Shown here piece by piece: positions 44,350 to 54,324 of a stretch of DNA of 64,000 nt. Position numbers and translations under genes: made by a program. The first letter of the stretch is position 1, and every line of letters starts with the position of its first letter. The notes under the pieces were generated by a model. That model did not search any database. It saw nothing but the letters and a program-made list of their open reading frames with translations, and was not told the origin of the DNA. Source of the DNA: an alpha proteobacterium AAP38 (GTDB lineage: Bacteria; Pseudomonadota; Alphaproteobacteria; Azospirillales; Azospirillaceae); the NCBI GenBank assembly GCA_001296005.1, contig LJHR01000038.1, positions 62,001 to 126,000 of the forward strand, written 5' to 3'.

Positions 44350-44690
44350 GCACGCATGTCCTGGACACATCCACGGGCCGACCCGCCGCCGGGTTGCGGC
44401 TGGAGCTGTTCTTTCTGGCGGACGGCCAGCGCACCCTGATCAGGACGGAATGGACCAACCAGGACGGCCGCACCGACAGCCCCCTGCTGTCGGGCGACAC
44501 CATCCCCGTTGGCCAATATGAGCTTCTGTTCCAGGCCGGTGACTATTTCCGCGGCCTGGGCGTGACGCTGACCGACCCGCCCTTCCTGGATGAAATCCCG
44601 CTGCGCTTTGCCATCGCCGAAGCCGACGGCCACTACCACGTCCCCCTGCTGCTCAGCCCATGGAGCTATTCGACTTACAGGGGGAGTTGA
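44337..44690 (+). CDS. uraH: 5-hydroxyisourate hydrolase
   Basis: A 117-residue transthyretin-like enzyme that opens 5-hydroxyisourate to OHCU for UraD. The conserved N-terminal strand [17 protein letters not shown] carries a catalytic histidine. The middle has [20 protein letters not shown], and the C-terminus [19 protein letters not shown] contains the [17 protein letters not shown] signature that defines the family. The start ATG lies 13 bp inside the flavoprotein gene, indicating one transcript uraD-flavoprotein-uraH. Cytoplasmic; no signal peptide. Confidence 0.96.
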   Translation: MARLSTHVLDTSTGRPAAGLRLELFFLADGQRTLIRTEWTNQDGRTDSPLLSGDTIPVGQYELLFQAGDYFRGLGVTLTDPPFLDEIPLRFAIAEADGHYHVPLLLSPWSYSTYRGS

Positions 44691-44713
44691 GGGAAGGGGC
44701 AGAAGCGGCTATC

Positions 44714-44733
44714 ATCTGGTCAGCTGACCAGAT
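44714..44733. promoter_or_regulatory. Perfect 20-bp palindrome upstream of toxin-antitoxin genes
   Basis: ATCTGGTCAGCTGACCAGAT is identical to its reverse complement. It ends 13 bp before the antitoxin ATG and overlaps the probable leader, the usual place for an autoregulatory operator of a Phd/VapB-type pair. Confidence 0.8.
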
Positions 44734-44746
44734 AGAGGATCGGCCC

Positions 44747-45016
44747 ATGACCAGGCCCACAGCAGAATGGAAGCTGGAAGATGCGAAGGCGCATTTCAGC
44801 GAGCTGGTGCGCCGTGCGCGCAGTGAGGGGCCGCAGCTGGTGACGAAACGCGGCAAGGACGCCGTCATCGTCATCGCGGTGGAGGAGTTGGAGCGGCTGA
44901 CAACACCCGCTCCGCCGAAGCTGCCCTTCATGGCCTTCATGGAAAGCCTGCATGTCCCCGGCCTGGATCTCGACATCCCGCGTGAACGCGACACGGGCCG
45001 TGAGGTTGAGCTGTGA
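44747..45016 (+). CDS. Type II antitoxin, Phd/YefM family
   Basis: An 89-residue protein. The N-terminal DNA-binding part has WKLEDAKAHFSELVRRARSE and GPQLVTKRGKDAVIVIAVEE, the pattern of Phd/YefM antitoxins. The C-terminal tail (FMAFMESLHVPGLDLDIPRE) would wrap and inhibit the toxin. AGAGGA stands upstream of ATG 44747. It overlaps the toxin gene by GTGA and lies just after the perfect palindrome it probably binds. The pair follows uraH by 24 bp but is functionally separate. Confidence 0.9.
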   Translation: MTRPTAEWKLEDAKAHFSELVRRARSEGPQLVTKRGKDAVIVIAVEELERLTTPAPPKLPFMAFMESLHVPGLDLDIPRERDTGREVEL

Positions 45017-45444
45017 AGGGCTGGCTTCTGGACACCAATGTGATCGCCGCCCTGATCAACCCCGCCGGGGCGCCAAGTGTGAAACGTTGGGCCGCAGCAC
45101 AGGATGAAGCGCTGTTCCATATCAGCATCCTGACCATTGGGGAGTATGAGAAGGGCATCGCCAACCTCGCCAGCGATGATCCAAGGCGACTGGCCTATGC
45201 CGGCCTGCGCGATCAGTTGCTGGCGCGCTTTTCCAGTCGGGTGCTGCCGGTCTCTGACGCGGTCGTCCGCTGCTGGGGCGTGATCTCGGGTACAGTGCGG
45301 CGACTGACCAACCACCCGCCGCCGGTCATCGATACGATGCTGGCGGCCACCGCGCTGGAAGCCGACCTCTGCCTCGTCACCCGCAACACAAACGACGTAA
45401 CCCACAGCGGCGCCACCCTGCTCAATCCCTGGTCCGTACCGTGA
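45013..45444 (+). CDS. Type II toxin, PIN-domain ribonuclease (VapC/FitB-like)
   Basis: A 143-residue PIN-fold nuclease, presumably cutting tRNA or rRNA when free. Acidic metal ligands are present: D7 in WLLDTNVIAAL, an E in LTIGEYEKGI, and a D in PPPVIDTMLAATAL. LVTRNTNDV is also typical of the family end. The start is GTG overlapping the antitoxin stop. Sequence and the Phd-type partner resemble FitB-like toxins. It is followed by the strong hairpin at 45456. Confidence 0.92.
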   Translation: MKGWLLDTNVIAALINPAGAPSVKRWAAAQDEALFHISILTIGEYEKGIANLASDDPRRLAYAGLRDQLLARFSSRVLPVSDAVVRCWGVISGTVRRLTNHPPPVIDTMLAATALEADLCLVTRNTNDVTHSGATLLNPWSVP

Positions 45445-45455
45445 AGCACCGACGT

Positions 45456-45488
45456 AGGTCAGGGCGAGGCTTCGCCTCGACCTGACCT
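45456..45488. terminator. Repeat family B hairpin between convergent genes
   Basis: Arms AGGTCAGGGCGAGGC (45456-45470) and GCCTCGACCTGACCT (45474-45488) pair over 15 bp with one mismatch around a TTC loop. It fills the gap between the toxin and chemoreceptor stops and probably ends transcription both ways. The sequence is related to the nested repeat at 56016. Confidence 0.75.
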
Positions 45489-45490
45489 GC

Positions 45491-47509
45491 TCACGCCGCA
45501 AACCGGTCCACCAGCCGGCCGCCCAGCTGCAACTTCTGGCCGTCATCCAGCACGAACGCGATACCGTTCTGCGTCCCCTCGCGCGTCTTCACCCGGAAGG
45601 GCAGCGTGCCGTCCAGGCCCGGCACCGATAGCGCGCCCTGCGCCCCCTCGGCCAACGCCAAGCCTTCAACCAGCGCCCCGCCGGCGGAAATGTTCAGCAG
45701 GCGGCCCTGGCGGCGTTCCCCCGCCACCTCCACCGACACCTCAATATCCACCGCATGCCGCTCCCCGTGGCGGCGGTCGACATCCACCGTGGCGGTACGC
45801 ACCACGCGGACCAGGGTCTGGCGCAGGTCGCTGACCGATCCCACGATGCGCATGGCGACTTCCCGCATGGCGGCGGCTTTTTCACCGGTGCTGCCGGCTT
45901 CCTGTGACACGGTATCGATACGGGTCGCCACCTCCTGCGCGGCTTCCGCCGTTTCGGTGACATTGCGGGAGATTTCGCTGGTGGCGGCGGCTTGTTCCTC
46001 CATGGCCTCCGCGATGCCCGCCGACACCTCATCCATGGCGCGGATGGCATCGGCAATGCCTTCCACGGCCATCACCGCCTCGGCGGTGACGCTCTGGATC
46101 AGCATGATCTTGGCGGTGATCTCTTCCGTTGACCGCGTGGTCTGCGTCGCCAGGTTCTTCACCTCCGACGCCACAACAGCAAAGCCCTTGCCGGCATCGC
46201 CGGCCCGTGCCGCCTCAATGGTGGCGTTGAGCGCCAAAAGGTTGGTCTGCTCGGCAATATCGCGGATCAGGTTGGCCACACCGCCGATCTGCTCCACCAC
46301 GTCCGATAGGCTGTCGATGGTGCCGCGCGTGCGCTGGCTGCGCTCCACGGCCTGACCCGACAGGCTGGTGGCATGCGCCACCTGGGCGCTGATCTCGTTG
46401 ATCGACGCGGTCAGTTCCTCGGTCGCGCCTGCCACCGCCTGGGCATTGGCCAGGGCGTGCATGGCGGCGCTGGCGACATTGGCGGCACTGTCGCGCACTT
46501 GGGACGCGCTGTCGGCCATGGCGGCGGCGGCGCTGTCCATATCCTTGGTTTCCACGGCAATGCCATCCACGCTGGCCCGGCTTTCGGCCTCCACCGTTTC
46601 TGCCATATGTCGCAGGGCGGTACGGCGATGCTGCTCGGCCGCCGCCTCCTTGGCCTGCTGCTCATCGCGCAGGCGGGCGGCATCGGCGGCACTGTCGCGC
46701 AACGCCTCGATGGCGTGCGCCATATCGGCCAGCTCGTCATGCCGGTCGGCCATGGCCGGCACCGCCACCTTCAGGTCCCCACGCCCGATCCGGGTCAATG
46801 CCCCCGTCAGCCCGATCAGCGGCATGACGACATTGCCGCGCAGCGCCAGCAGCACGATGACGGCGATTGCCACCCCAACCCCGGCCAGCGCCAGGATCAG
46901 CCAGGTCAGCTTGGCCGCGATGGCATCGGCGGCGGCAAGCTCTGTCTGCATCTTCTGCTTGGCGGCCTCGGCCACCTTGCGCACATCCTCCGCCACGGCG
47001 TCCAGTTCGGCTGACATGCCATCGGTTTCGCCAACAAAGGCACCCATCAGCATGTTGCCCACCTCCGGCCCGCTATTGACATAGGCCTTCGCCATGGCCG
47101 TCCCCTTGGTATAGAAGTTCGCGACGAACCCCTCCACCCGGCCCAGCGCCGCCTCGACCTCGGTCAATCCCATGCCCGCCGCGTGTTTGCGTGCCGCACT
47201 CATGTTGCGCAGCAAATCGTTGCGGGCCTTCTCCGCCTCCTCGAACCCGGTATCCAGCCCCTCCAGCCCGCGCGTCGCCGACACGTCGGTCAGCCAGAGC
47301 TGCACCCGCATCACATCGCCGCGGATATCCTTCACCATGGTGACCAGCGTCAGGGCCTGATCGGCAGCGCGTTCGGCGGCCTGCTTGGCCACGGCCACCT
47401 GGGCGCGCTGCTGGCTGGCCCCGATGGCCATGACGACCGCCGCGATCAGCAGCAGCGCCAGGATGGCCAGGTTGGCCAGCAGGATCTTCATGGAAAGGTT
47501 GAGACGCAT
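45491..47509 (-). CDS. Methyl-accepting chemotaxis protein with C-terminal PilZ domain
   Basis: A 672-residue transmembrane chemoreceptor. Membrane helix one is near residues 8-30 and helix two near 200-228; the region between is a helical periplasmic sensor (4HB-like). A HAMP segment and long coiled coil follow, with the CheA/CheW-binding tip [20 protein letters not shown] near residue 430. The last about 95 residues are a PilZ domain: RHGER (RxxxR) and NISAGG (NxSxxG), the c-di-GMP-binding residues. Azospirillum Tlp1 has this same combination and tunes energy taxis by c-di-GMP. The diguanylate cyclase at 52176 is a possible source of that signal. Confidence 0.9.
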   Translation of the reverse strand: MRLNLSMKILLANLAILALLLIAAVVMAIGASQQRAQVAVAKQAAERAADQALTLVTMVKDIRGDVMRVQLWLTDVSATRGLEGLDTGFEEAEKARNDLLRNMSAARKHAAGMGLTEVEAALGRVEGFVANFYTKGTAMAKAYVNSGPEVGNMLMGAFVGETDGMSAELDAVAEDVRKVAEAAKQKMQTELAAADAIAAKLTWLILALAGVGVAIAVIVLLALRGNVVMPLIGLTGALTRIGRGDLKVAVPAMADRHDELADMAHAIEALRDSAADAARLRDEQQAKEAAAEQHRRTALRHMAETVEAESRASVDGIAVETKDMDSAAAAMADSASQVRDSAANVASAAMHALANAQAVAGATEELTASINEISAQVAHATSLSGQAVERSQRTRGTIDSLSDVVEQIGGVANLIRDIAEQTNLLALNATIEAARAGDAGKGFAVVASEVKNLATQTTRSTEEITAKIMLIQSVTAEAVMAVEGIADAIRAMDEVSAGIAEAMEEQAAATSEISRNVTETAEAAQEVATRIDTVSQEAGSTGEKAAAMREVAMRIVGSVSDLRQTLVRVVRTATVDVDRRHGERHAVDIEVSVEVAGERRQGRLLNISAGGALVEGLALAEGAQGALSVPGLDGTLPFRVKTREGTQNGIAFVLDDGQKLQLGGRLVDRFAA

Positions 47510-47732
47510 TGAAAGGCCCCTTGTGGTACCGGTTCGTGAGGCTTGGTTGGTTAAGAGGGAGGTAACATAAGCGTCTCATGATTGAAACAACCGCTGCCCC
47601 TTATGCAGGGGAAGGGTGCCATCCGCCGGCATCGGGGATAAATGCCCCCTCGACCAAGCCTTGCCGACCGCGTAACGTCCGCCCCTAAGTCCGGTAGCAA
47701 ACCGGGCACCGGGAGGGTTCAAGCGGGCGACC

Positions 47733-49091
47733 ATGCGGACTTTGGGTCTCAAGGCCAAGATCGGCTATGCCGTGGGCGATTTCGGCCTCAACCTTTATTG
47801 GCAGTCGCTGCTGCTGTTCATTCTGTTTTTTCAGATGGATGCGCTGGGCCTGTCGGCGATGGATGCCGGGCTGTCCTATCTGATCGCGTCCGTCTGGGAT
47901 GCGGGCATGGACCCGCTGATGGGTATCATTTCCGACCGCACGCGGACACGGATGGGCCGCTACCGGCCTTTCATCCTGTTCGGCACTGTGCCGCTGGCCT
48001 TCGCCTTCTGGCTCTGCTTTTCGCCACCCGCCTTCCTGGTGGCGGGATCGGCGGGGATGATGCTGTTCGCGACCGGTACGCACATGCTGCTGCGCACCTG
48101 TTACGCGGTGGTGGCCATCCCTTATTCCTCGCTGACCGCCGCCATGACGCGGGACAGCGACGAACGGGCCAGCCTGACGGGCTGGCGTATGCTGCTGGCC
48201 TTTGCCGGCTCCACCTCCGTTTCGGCCCTGCTGCCGCTGCTGGCCGGCTGGTTCGACAGCTACAGTCAGGCGGCGGCTTGTATCGGCGCCCTGGCCGTGC
48301 TGGCCCATGTTGCCTGCGCCCTGTCGGTGCGTGAACTGCCGCCACCGGTAACGGTGGCGGAACCGGTGCATCTGGGCCTGCGCGCCGATCTTGGTGGCTT
48401 CATGCGCGGTGTGCTGCGCAACGGGCCGCTGCTGCGACTGCTGGCGGCCACGGTGGCGCTGCACCTGTCGCTGGGCCTGCTGATGCGCAATGTGCCCTTC
48501 CTGCTGAAATATGATCTGGGCGGCGATGCCACCCTGACGGCCCAGGCCCTGACATGGTTTTCCGCCGCCGGCATCGCCGCCGTGCCGGCCTGGGTCTGGG
48601 TTGCGCGATCCTGGTCCAAGGGCATCTCCTGGCAGGTGGGCAGCGCCATGGTCATCGCGGGCGGCATCGCCCTGGCCTTCACCCCGCCGGGCAGCCTCTG
48701 GCTGACGCTGGCCTGCCTGACGCTGATCTTTTTTGGCCATGCAGCGCATGCCGTGGCCATGTGGTCCATGCTGCCCGACGCCGTGGATTACGCCCATTGG
48801 CGCCACCGCCGCCGGGACGAGGCCAAGGTCTATGGCCTTGCCTCCCTGATCTTGAAACTGGCCCTGGGCGGCTCCGCGTTTCTGGGCGGGCTGGCGCTTG
48901 ACGGTGTCGGCTATGCACCGGGCGCCGTACAGGCCCAAGGCACCCTGACGGGCTTCCGCCTGCTGGCCGGCCTCGCCCCCGTTCTCGGCCTGGGCCTGTC
49001 AATGCTGGCGGTCGCCGGCTACAGCCTGAACGCCGAACGGCATGGCCGGATACAGGCTTTCCTGGGACGCCGGGCGGACCGGATGCAGTGA
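47733..49091 (+). CDS. MFS transporter, GPH (glycoside-pentoside-hexuronide) type
   Basis: A 452-residue symporter with about 12 membrane helices. It begins LKAKIGYAVGDFGLNLYWQS, the usual GPH opening (GYGxGDFG), followed by ASVWDAGMDPLMGIISDRTR and TRMGRYRPFILFGTVPLAF, the family loop signature. Late landmarks are SMLPDAVDYAHWRHRRRDEA and KVYGLASLILKLALGGSAFL. The substrate is probably a sugar or glycoside. It is divergent from the chemoreceptor gene and convergent with the hybrid kinase gene, with no sugar enzymes beside it. Confidence 0.88.
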   Translation: MRTLGLKAKIGYAVGDFGLNLYWQSLLLFILFFQMDALGLSAMDAGLSYLIASVWDAGMDPLMGIISDRTRTRMGRYRPFILFGTVPLAFAFWLCFSPPAFLVAGSAGMMLFATGTHMLLRTCYAVVAIPYSSLTAAMTRDSDERASLTGWRMLLAFAGSTSVSALLPLLAGWFDSYSQAAACIGALAVLAHVACALSVRELPPPVTVAEPVHLGLRADLGGFMRGVLRNGPLLRLLAATVALHLSLGLLMRNVPFLLKYDLGGDATLTAQALTWFSAAGIAAVPAWVWVARSWSKGISWQVGSAMVIAGGIALAFTPPGSLWLTLACLTLIFFGHAAHAVAMWSMLPDAVDYAHWRHRRRDEAKVYGLASLILKLALGGSAFLGGLALDGVGYAPGAVQAQGTLTGFRLLAGLAPVLGLGLSMLAVAGYSLNAERHGRIQAFLGRRADRMQ

Positions 49092-49171
49092 CGGGGTTTG
49101 AAACAGGACCTTCAAAGGGATAGTGATCTCAACAGTCGCCGGTACCCGACACCGGTCAACGGCAACACACC

Positions 49172-52069
49172 CTACGCCGCCGTGCGCACCGCCGCCGCCA
49201 GCCTGTCCCAGGTCGCGGGCGCCAGGGCCAGAAGCTGGGCGCCAAGCCTTCCCACGGCGTCCATGTCCGCCTCGCGCAGGGCCTGTTCCAGATCACGGCC
49301 CAGCCGGACCAGCGCCTTGCACCCGAACCCGCCGGAGGTGCTGATCATATCGTGGATATCGCGGCCCAGGGCCACCTTATCCCCGCCATCCAGTGCCTTG
49401 CCGATACGGTCCAGACGGGCGCGGGAGTTATCCAGGAACTGACCCAGCAGCCGCTCAAAGGCGGCGGCCCCCATCATCTCCCGCAACTGGCGGACGGTGA
49501 CCAGATCCAGGTCGCCAGCCTCCACCGTCACTGCCGGTTCCGCCAGGGCGGCGGCGGCCCCCGCTGCGCGGCGGCGGTCCAGCCAGGCGCGTACCTTGGC
49601 CAGGAATTCCTGATATTCCACGGGCTTGGAGATGTAATCATCCATGCCCGCCGCGCGGTATTCAGCCTCCACCCCCGTCATGGCATTGGCCGTCATGGCG
49701 ATGATGGGGATGCCGCCGCGCGGCCCACCCAGGGCGCGGATGCGGCGGGTGGCCTCCAGCCCGTCAACGACAGGCATCTGCACATCCATCAGCACCAGAT
49801 CGTAATCCCGCGCCTCCAGCGCCGCCACCGCCTCCCCGCCATGGTTGGCGACATCGACACGGTGGCCAGCCCCGGTCAGCATATGCAGCGCCACCTGCTG
49901 GTTCACATAATTATCCTCGGCCAGAAGGATGCGCGCCCCTTCACCGGCCAGCGCCACAACGGCGCCGGTGGGCGGTGCCGGCACCGGTTTCTCGGCAACC
50001 GTGACAGGCTGCCCACCGCGCAGCACCGCGATCAGGTCCTGGCGCAGCACAGGCTTGTCCAGCGTGGCATTGATGGCCGCCGGCCCCGCCGCCACCCCCG
50101 TCATGGACCGCAGCATGATCAGCCGCGCCCGGGGCAGCATCCCGCGCAGCCGCTGCGCCACGCCGGTCCCGGCTTCCGCCACTACACCCAGGTCCAGCAG
50201 CACGATGTCGGGCGAGAGCAGACCCGCCGCGATCTCCGCCACCCCGTCGTCGGTTTCCTCCACCCGCACCCGCAGGCCCAGGCGCGACAATTCACGGGCC
50301 AACGGCGCCCGCACGATCCCTTCCGGCACCAGCAGCAGGGCCAGTTTCCCGGCCAGATCGGGCAGCGGGGCCGGATGCACCGCCGCCTCTTCCGCCGCCG
50401 CCAGCGCGATGGTGAACCAGAAGGTCGATCCCGCGCCGACGGTACTTTCCACCCCGATGCGCCCACCCAGCAGACCCACCGTCTCCCGGCAGATAGCCAG
50501 CCCCAGGCCGGTGCCGCCGAACCGCCGGCTGACGGAACTGTCTGCCTGCACGAATTTCTCGAACAGCCGGTTCACGGCATCGGGAGGGATGCCGATGCCG
50601 GTATCAATGACCTGCGTATCCAGGGTCAGGATGCCGCCCGCCCCCTCATGCACCGCAACGCTGACCGTGACACCGCCCTTGGCCGTGAACTTGATGGCGT
50701 TGCCGATCAGGTTCAGCACCACTTGCCGGATACGGGTGGGGTCGCTGACTGCGGTGCGCCGGGCCGACGGGTCGATATCCAGGACCAGCTCGATCCCATG
50801 CTCGGCGGCCTTCGGCGCCATCAGCAGGGCCGTCTCCTCGAACAGCTTGGCCACATCGAATTCGATATGTTCCAGCGTGACCTGATTGGCCTCCAGCTTG
50901 GAAATATCCAGGATATCGTTCAGCAGGCTCAGCAGCAGCTTGGCCGATGACCCCACCAGTTCCGCCGAATGCCGCTGTTCGGGCGTCAAGGCCGTGGTCA
51001 GCAGCAAGGTGTTCATGCCGATGATGCCATTCATCGGCGTGCGCAGTTCATGGCTCATATTGGCCAGGAACTCGGACTTGGCGCGGTTGGCTGCCTCCGC
51101 CTGATCCTTGGCGCGGGTTAGTTCCACCTGCGCCTGGGTCAGCTCGCGGTTGGTCTTTTCCAGGGCGTCGGCCAGGGCCGCCCGCGCCTCCACCAGCCTT
51201 TTATCCTCATGCGCGCGTTCCAGTTCCCGCTCCTTGGCGCGGAACTCCATGGAAATACGCAGGTTTTCCTCATGCAGCAGCTTACGCCGCAGCAGGGCGC
51301 GGATGCGCGCCTTGATGATCTCAATATCGTTGGATTTGGTGACGTAGTCGTCGGCCCCAGCCTCCAGCCCGCGCATCAGGTCGGTCTTGCTGTCGCTGGC
51401 CGTCAGCATGACGATCTGGAACAGTTCCTCGCGCCGCCGCCGCACGCCGTCCAGGCGGCCGCACAGTTCCACCCCGTCGATCTCCGGCATGTTCAGATCG
51501 ACGATGATGCAGTCGAAACTTTCCGTTTCCGCCCGTTCCAGTGCCTCCTTGCCCGACAGAAGCGGAACGACATCATGCCCCTCCTCCTCCAGAATCCCGC
51601 GCAGGAATTCCAGGAAAGTGGGGCTGTCATCGACGATCATCAGCCGACATTGCCGCAGCGCCTGGGCCGAGGCATGGAAATCCGTCCCCGGTCGGCGTTT
51701 CAGCAGGGCATTGATGCGGGCCGGCAGCAGATCGCTGTCGGCAGATTTCCGGACATAGGCGTCAGCACCGCTTTCGATGCCCCGGAACTCCGCCTCTGCC
51801 GTCACCTCATCGGTCAACATGATGATGGGTAGCTGGCGCGTGCGGACATTCAGGCGGACACGGCGGATGAACTCATCCCCGCTCATGCGCGGCAGGTGGT
51901 AATCGACCAGCAGCGCATCCGGTAGGGCGCCGTTCAGCTTTTCAAGGGCATCCTCGGCTGTGGCGCATACCTCTGCGGTCCAGCCCTGGGCGGCCAGCGT
52001 TATTTCCATCTGCAATGCCTGCGTGGGGCTGTCCTCCACGATCAGCAGATGTGGCGCCTCTGTGCTCAT
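49172..52069 (-). CDS. Multi-receiver hybrid histidine kinase with HPT domain
   Basis: A 965-residue cytoplasmic kinase with no membrane segment. In order: receiver 1 (about 8-120, [14 protein letters not shown]), receiver 2 (about 140-262, [13 protein letters not shown]), coiled coil (about 270-345), HisKA with the phospho-histidine in [15 protein letters not shown], and HATPase_c ([25 protein letters not shown]). Next is a degenerate receiver (about 580-690) whose phospho-site region reads [13 protein letters not shown] and lacks the usual acidic pair. Receiver 4 follows ([31 protein letters not shown]), then an HPT domain with H in [12 protein letters not shown]. This is a self-contained phosphorelay. 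Tandem N-terminal receivers suggest it integrates upstream signals. It lies next to the GGDEF gene on the same strand. Confidence 0.9.
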   Translation of the reverse strand: MSTEAPHLLIVEDSPTQALQMEITLAAQGWTAEVCATAEDALEKLNGALPDALLVDYHLPRMSGDEFIRRVRLNVRTRQLPIIMLTDEVTAEAEFRGIESGADAYVRKSADSDLLPARINALLKRRPGTDFHASAQALRQCRLMIVDDSPTFLEFLRGILEEEGHDVVPLLSGKEALERAETESFDCIIVDLNMPEIDGVELCGRLDGVRRRREELFQIVMLTASDSKTDLMRGLEAGADDYVTKSNDIEIIKARIRALLRRKLLHEENLRISMEFRAKERELERAHEDKRLVEARAALADALEKTNRELTQAQVELTRAKDQAEAANRAKSEFLANMSHELRTPMNGIIGMNTLLLTTALTPEQRHSAELVGSSAKLLLSLLNDILDISKLEANQVTLEHIEFDVAKLFEETALLMAPKAAEHGIELVLDIDPSARRTAVSDPTRIRQVVLNLIGNAIKFTAKGGVTVSVAVHEGAGGILTLDTQVIDTGIGIPPDAVNRLFEKFVQADSSVSRRFGGTGLGLAICRETVGLLGGRIGVESTVGAGSTFWFTIALAAAEEAAVHPAPLPDLAGKLALLLVPEGIVRAPLARELSRLGLRVRVEETDDGVAEIAAGLLSPDIVLLDLGVVAEAGTGVAQRLRGMLPRARLIMLRSMTGVAAGPAAINATLDKPVLRQDLIAVLRGGQPVTVAEKPVPAPPTGAVVALAGEGARILLAEDNYVNQQVALHMLTGAGHRVDVANHGGEAVAALEARDYDLVLMDVQMPVVDGLEATRRIRALGGPRGGIPIIAMTANAMTGVEAEYRAAGMDDYISKPVEYQEFLAKVRAWLDRRRAAGAAAALAEPAVTVEAGDLDLVTVRQLREMMGAAAFERLLGQFLDNSRARLDRIGKALDGGDKVALGRDIHDMISTSGGFGCKALVRLGRDLEQALREADMDAVGRLGAQLLALAPATWDRLAAAVRTAA

Positions 52070-52175
52070 CCGGCCCCTTGCCCCGGCTACACCCTTGCAC
52101 CCGCACGGTTGCGGGCCCTCCCTTTCCTTTTAAGCACTTCTATCGGCGGTTGCCACCCCGAATGCCAGGAAAGGC

Positions 52176-53798
52176 TTATGCAGAGGCGGAGATGGAGCCG
52201 GAAACATGCACGCGGTCGCGCCCGGCCCGCTTAGCGAAATACAGCGCGGCATCGGCGGAAAGGTTGAGGGATGCCAGATCGCCCGTCTCGGTCAGGCCAG
52301 CCACGCCGGCGCTATAGGTGATATGGAAAAGCTTGTCATCAGCCCCACGGAAACCCACGGCATGAAAGGCCTTGCGCAGATTATCCAGGATGAGGGCCGC
52401 CTCCTGCGGGTTGGTGCGGGGCAGGATGACGGCAAATTCCTCGCCCCCATACCGGCCCACAATGTCGCTGCGGCGCAGCCGCTGACGCAGCAGGCGTGAC
52501 AGCGACCGCAGCACCCGGTCACCCGCCGCATGCCCGTGCTCGTCATTGACCCGCTTGAACCTGTCGACATCGATCATGGCAAAGGACAGAGGCACACCTT
52601 CTCGCCGCGCCCGCGCCACCTCGGTCGCCAGATGTTCTTGCACCATTGCATGGTTCAGGGCACCCGTCAGGCTGTCGCGCGCCATCATGGCCTGAAGCTG
52701 TCGGGCGCGGCGCACGCGGGCGCGCACCTGTTCCACCAGCTTGGGGGTCTTGATCGGCTTGCGCAGCAAATCCTCGGCCCCCAGGTCCAACGCCAACCGC
52801 TTGTCGGTCAGTTCCTCATCCGCCGTCAGGAACAGGATGGGTAGCGACAGCATCCCTTCCTGCTGACGCAGCACGGCGGCCAGTTCCAGACCCGAACAGC
52901 CCGGCATGCGGTTATCCAGCAGCAAAAGATCGGGCAGGAAGCGGCGGATATGGCCGATGGCCCGCACCGGATCGCCCAGAACCTCCACCTCCATGCCGGC
53001 CGCGCCCAGCGCCGTTGCATATTCGGCGGCGACCAGGGGGTCATCATCGACCAGCAGCACGCGATAGGGCCGGGCACTGTCGCGCCCGATGATCTGGTCC
53101 AGCCGTTCTGCCAGGACCGCCGGGTCCACCGGCTTGACCAGATACCCGGCGCCACCGGCCCGCACCGCCGCCAGCCGCGCCTCGAAATCATCCCGGCCCG
53201 ACAGGAAGATAGCGGGCGGCACCGGCCCTTCCGCCGCCAGGGTAGAAACGATGTCGCTGCCGGCATCGGTATCGGGGCCGCAGATGATATCGACCAGCAT
53301 CGCCTCAGGCGCACAGGTCCGGACGGCATTGGCGAAACTGTCGGGATCGGCAAAGGCGATGGCGTGATAGCCATAGGGGCGGAGCTGCGCCACCATTTCG
53401 TGCGCCTGCACCGGATCATCTTCCAGAAGATAAACGGTGATTTCCTCGGCGCGTACGCTGGTTTCCTCCTCCGATATGTCGGGAACCGGGCTGGTCGCGA
53501 CCTGTTCGCCCAGACGCAGGGCAAGCGCCAGGGCCGCATCGATACGGGTGGCCGCTTCCTCCTCCCCCGCCACCAGGGCACGGGTGGCCTGATCCAGCTG
53601 GCGGGCCGCGTCCGCCAGCTCCGTGAAGCCAAAGGTGCTGGCCGATCCGATCAGGCCATGCGCCAGACTTGAAAGCCGGCGCGCGTCGCCCGCCGCCTGC
53701 GCCAGCGCGGCCAGACGCTCGGGAAGCATCAACAAATATTGTTCACGAATTTCCCTTTGCCGGGTCACAACGGAAACAGAGGGATACGGATCGCTCAT
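52176..53798 (-). CDS. HPT-REC-REC-GGDEF diguanylate cyclase
   Basis: A 540-residue c-di-GMP synthase. It begins with an HPT domain (phospho-histidine in SLAHGLIGSASTFGF, near residue 48). A first receiver follows (about 120-235, MLVDIICGPDTDAGSDI, atypical), then a second (about 245-360, LLLLDNRMPGCSG). The catalytic GGDEF domain has FAMIDVDRFKRVNDEHGHAA and the active motif GGEEF. An RxxD inhibitory site (RRSD) stands five residues before GGEEF, so product inhibition is likely. It follows the hybrid kinase gene in the same orientation across about 106 bp, and the two may form a phosphorelay to c-di-GMP. An HPT fused to a cyclase is uncommon. Confidence 0.92.
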   Translation of the reverse strand: MSDPYPSVSVVTRQREIREQYLLMLPERLAALAQAAGDARRLSSLAHGLIGSASTFGFTELADAARQLDQATRALVAGEEEAATRIDAALALALRLGEQVATSPVPDISEEETSVRAEEITVYLLEDDPVQAHEMVAQLRPYGYHAIAFADPDSFANAVRTCAPEAMLVDIICGPDTDAGSDIVSTLAAEGPVPPAIFLSGRDDFEARLAAVRAGGAGYLVKPVDPAVLAERLDQIIGRDSARPYRVLLVDDDPLVAAEYATALGAAGMEVEVLGDPVRAIGHIRRFLPDLLLLDNRMPGCSGLELAAVLRQQEGMLSLPILFLTADEELTDKRLALDLGAEDLLRKPIKTPKLVEQVRARVRRARQLQAMMARDSLTGALNHAMVQEHLATEVARARREGVPLSFAMIDVDRFKRVNDEHGHAAGDRVLRSLSRLLRQRLRRSDIVGRYGGEEFAVILPRTNPQEAALILDNLRKAFHAVGFRGADDKLFHITYSAGVAGLTETGDLASLNLSADAALYFAKRAGRDRVHVSGSISASA

Positions 53799-53901
53799 CG
53801 ACGGTCCAGCAACAGGCGGTGGTTTGTAATTGCATTCTATGCTGGTACGAATAAGCCTGTCGAGGTGCAGAACCTGCCTTAAAGGTTGGGTTGGAGACGG
53901 A

Positions 53902-54291
53902 ATGACGGAACTCTGCCGGGTCCTTTATGTTGATGATGACCCCGACCTGCGATCCATGGCCGAACTGGCCTTGGGCACCGTCGGCGGGCTGGCGGTGACG
54001 CTGTGCGCCGATGGGGCGCAGGCCCCGATGCTGGCCAGGGTCAGTCAGGCACAGATGGTGCTGCTGGATGTGGTGATGCCAGGACTTGACGGCCCCGGCA
54101 CCCTTGCGGCCCTGCGCGCCGACGACTTCACGGCTTCCCTGCCCGTGCTGTTCGTTACCGCCAAGGATACCGACGCCGAGCGCGCCGAATTGCTGGCACT
54201 GGGTGCTGTCGGTGTCATCACCAAACCGCTGGACCTGATGGGCATGGCGGCACAGGTGAAGGCCATCTGGGCGGGGCTACCGGGTGAATGA
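53902..54291 (+). CDS. Stand-alone receiver (CheY-like) protein
   Basis: A 129-residue single receiver domain. The acidic pocket is DDDPDLR near residues 11-17, the phospho-acceptor is D56 in VLLDVVMPGLDG, and the conserved Thr and Lys are in LFVTAKDT and GVITKPLD. There is no output domain, so it acts by protein contact or as a phosphate carrier. GGAGACGGA stands before ATG 53902. It is divergent from the HPT-REC-REC-GGDEF gene across 103 bp and may exchange phosphate with its HPT domain. Confidence 0.9.
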   Translation: MTELCRVLYVDDDPDLRSMAELALGTVGGLAVTLCADGAQAPMLARVSQAQMVLLDVVMPGLDGPGTLAALRADDFTASLPVLFVTAKDTDAERAELLALGAVGVITKPLDLMGMAAQVKAIWAGLPGE

Positions 54292-54324
54292 AGCCATCTC
54301 TCTCGTCATCCCGGCTTGCCCGCA

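Noticed and set aside
54304-54313. Further copy of repeat A after the receiver gene
   Set aside because: Only about 10 bp of the core survive, too little to list as a feature.
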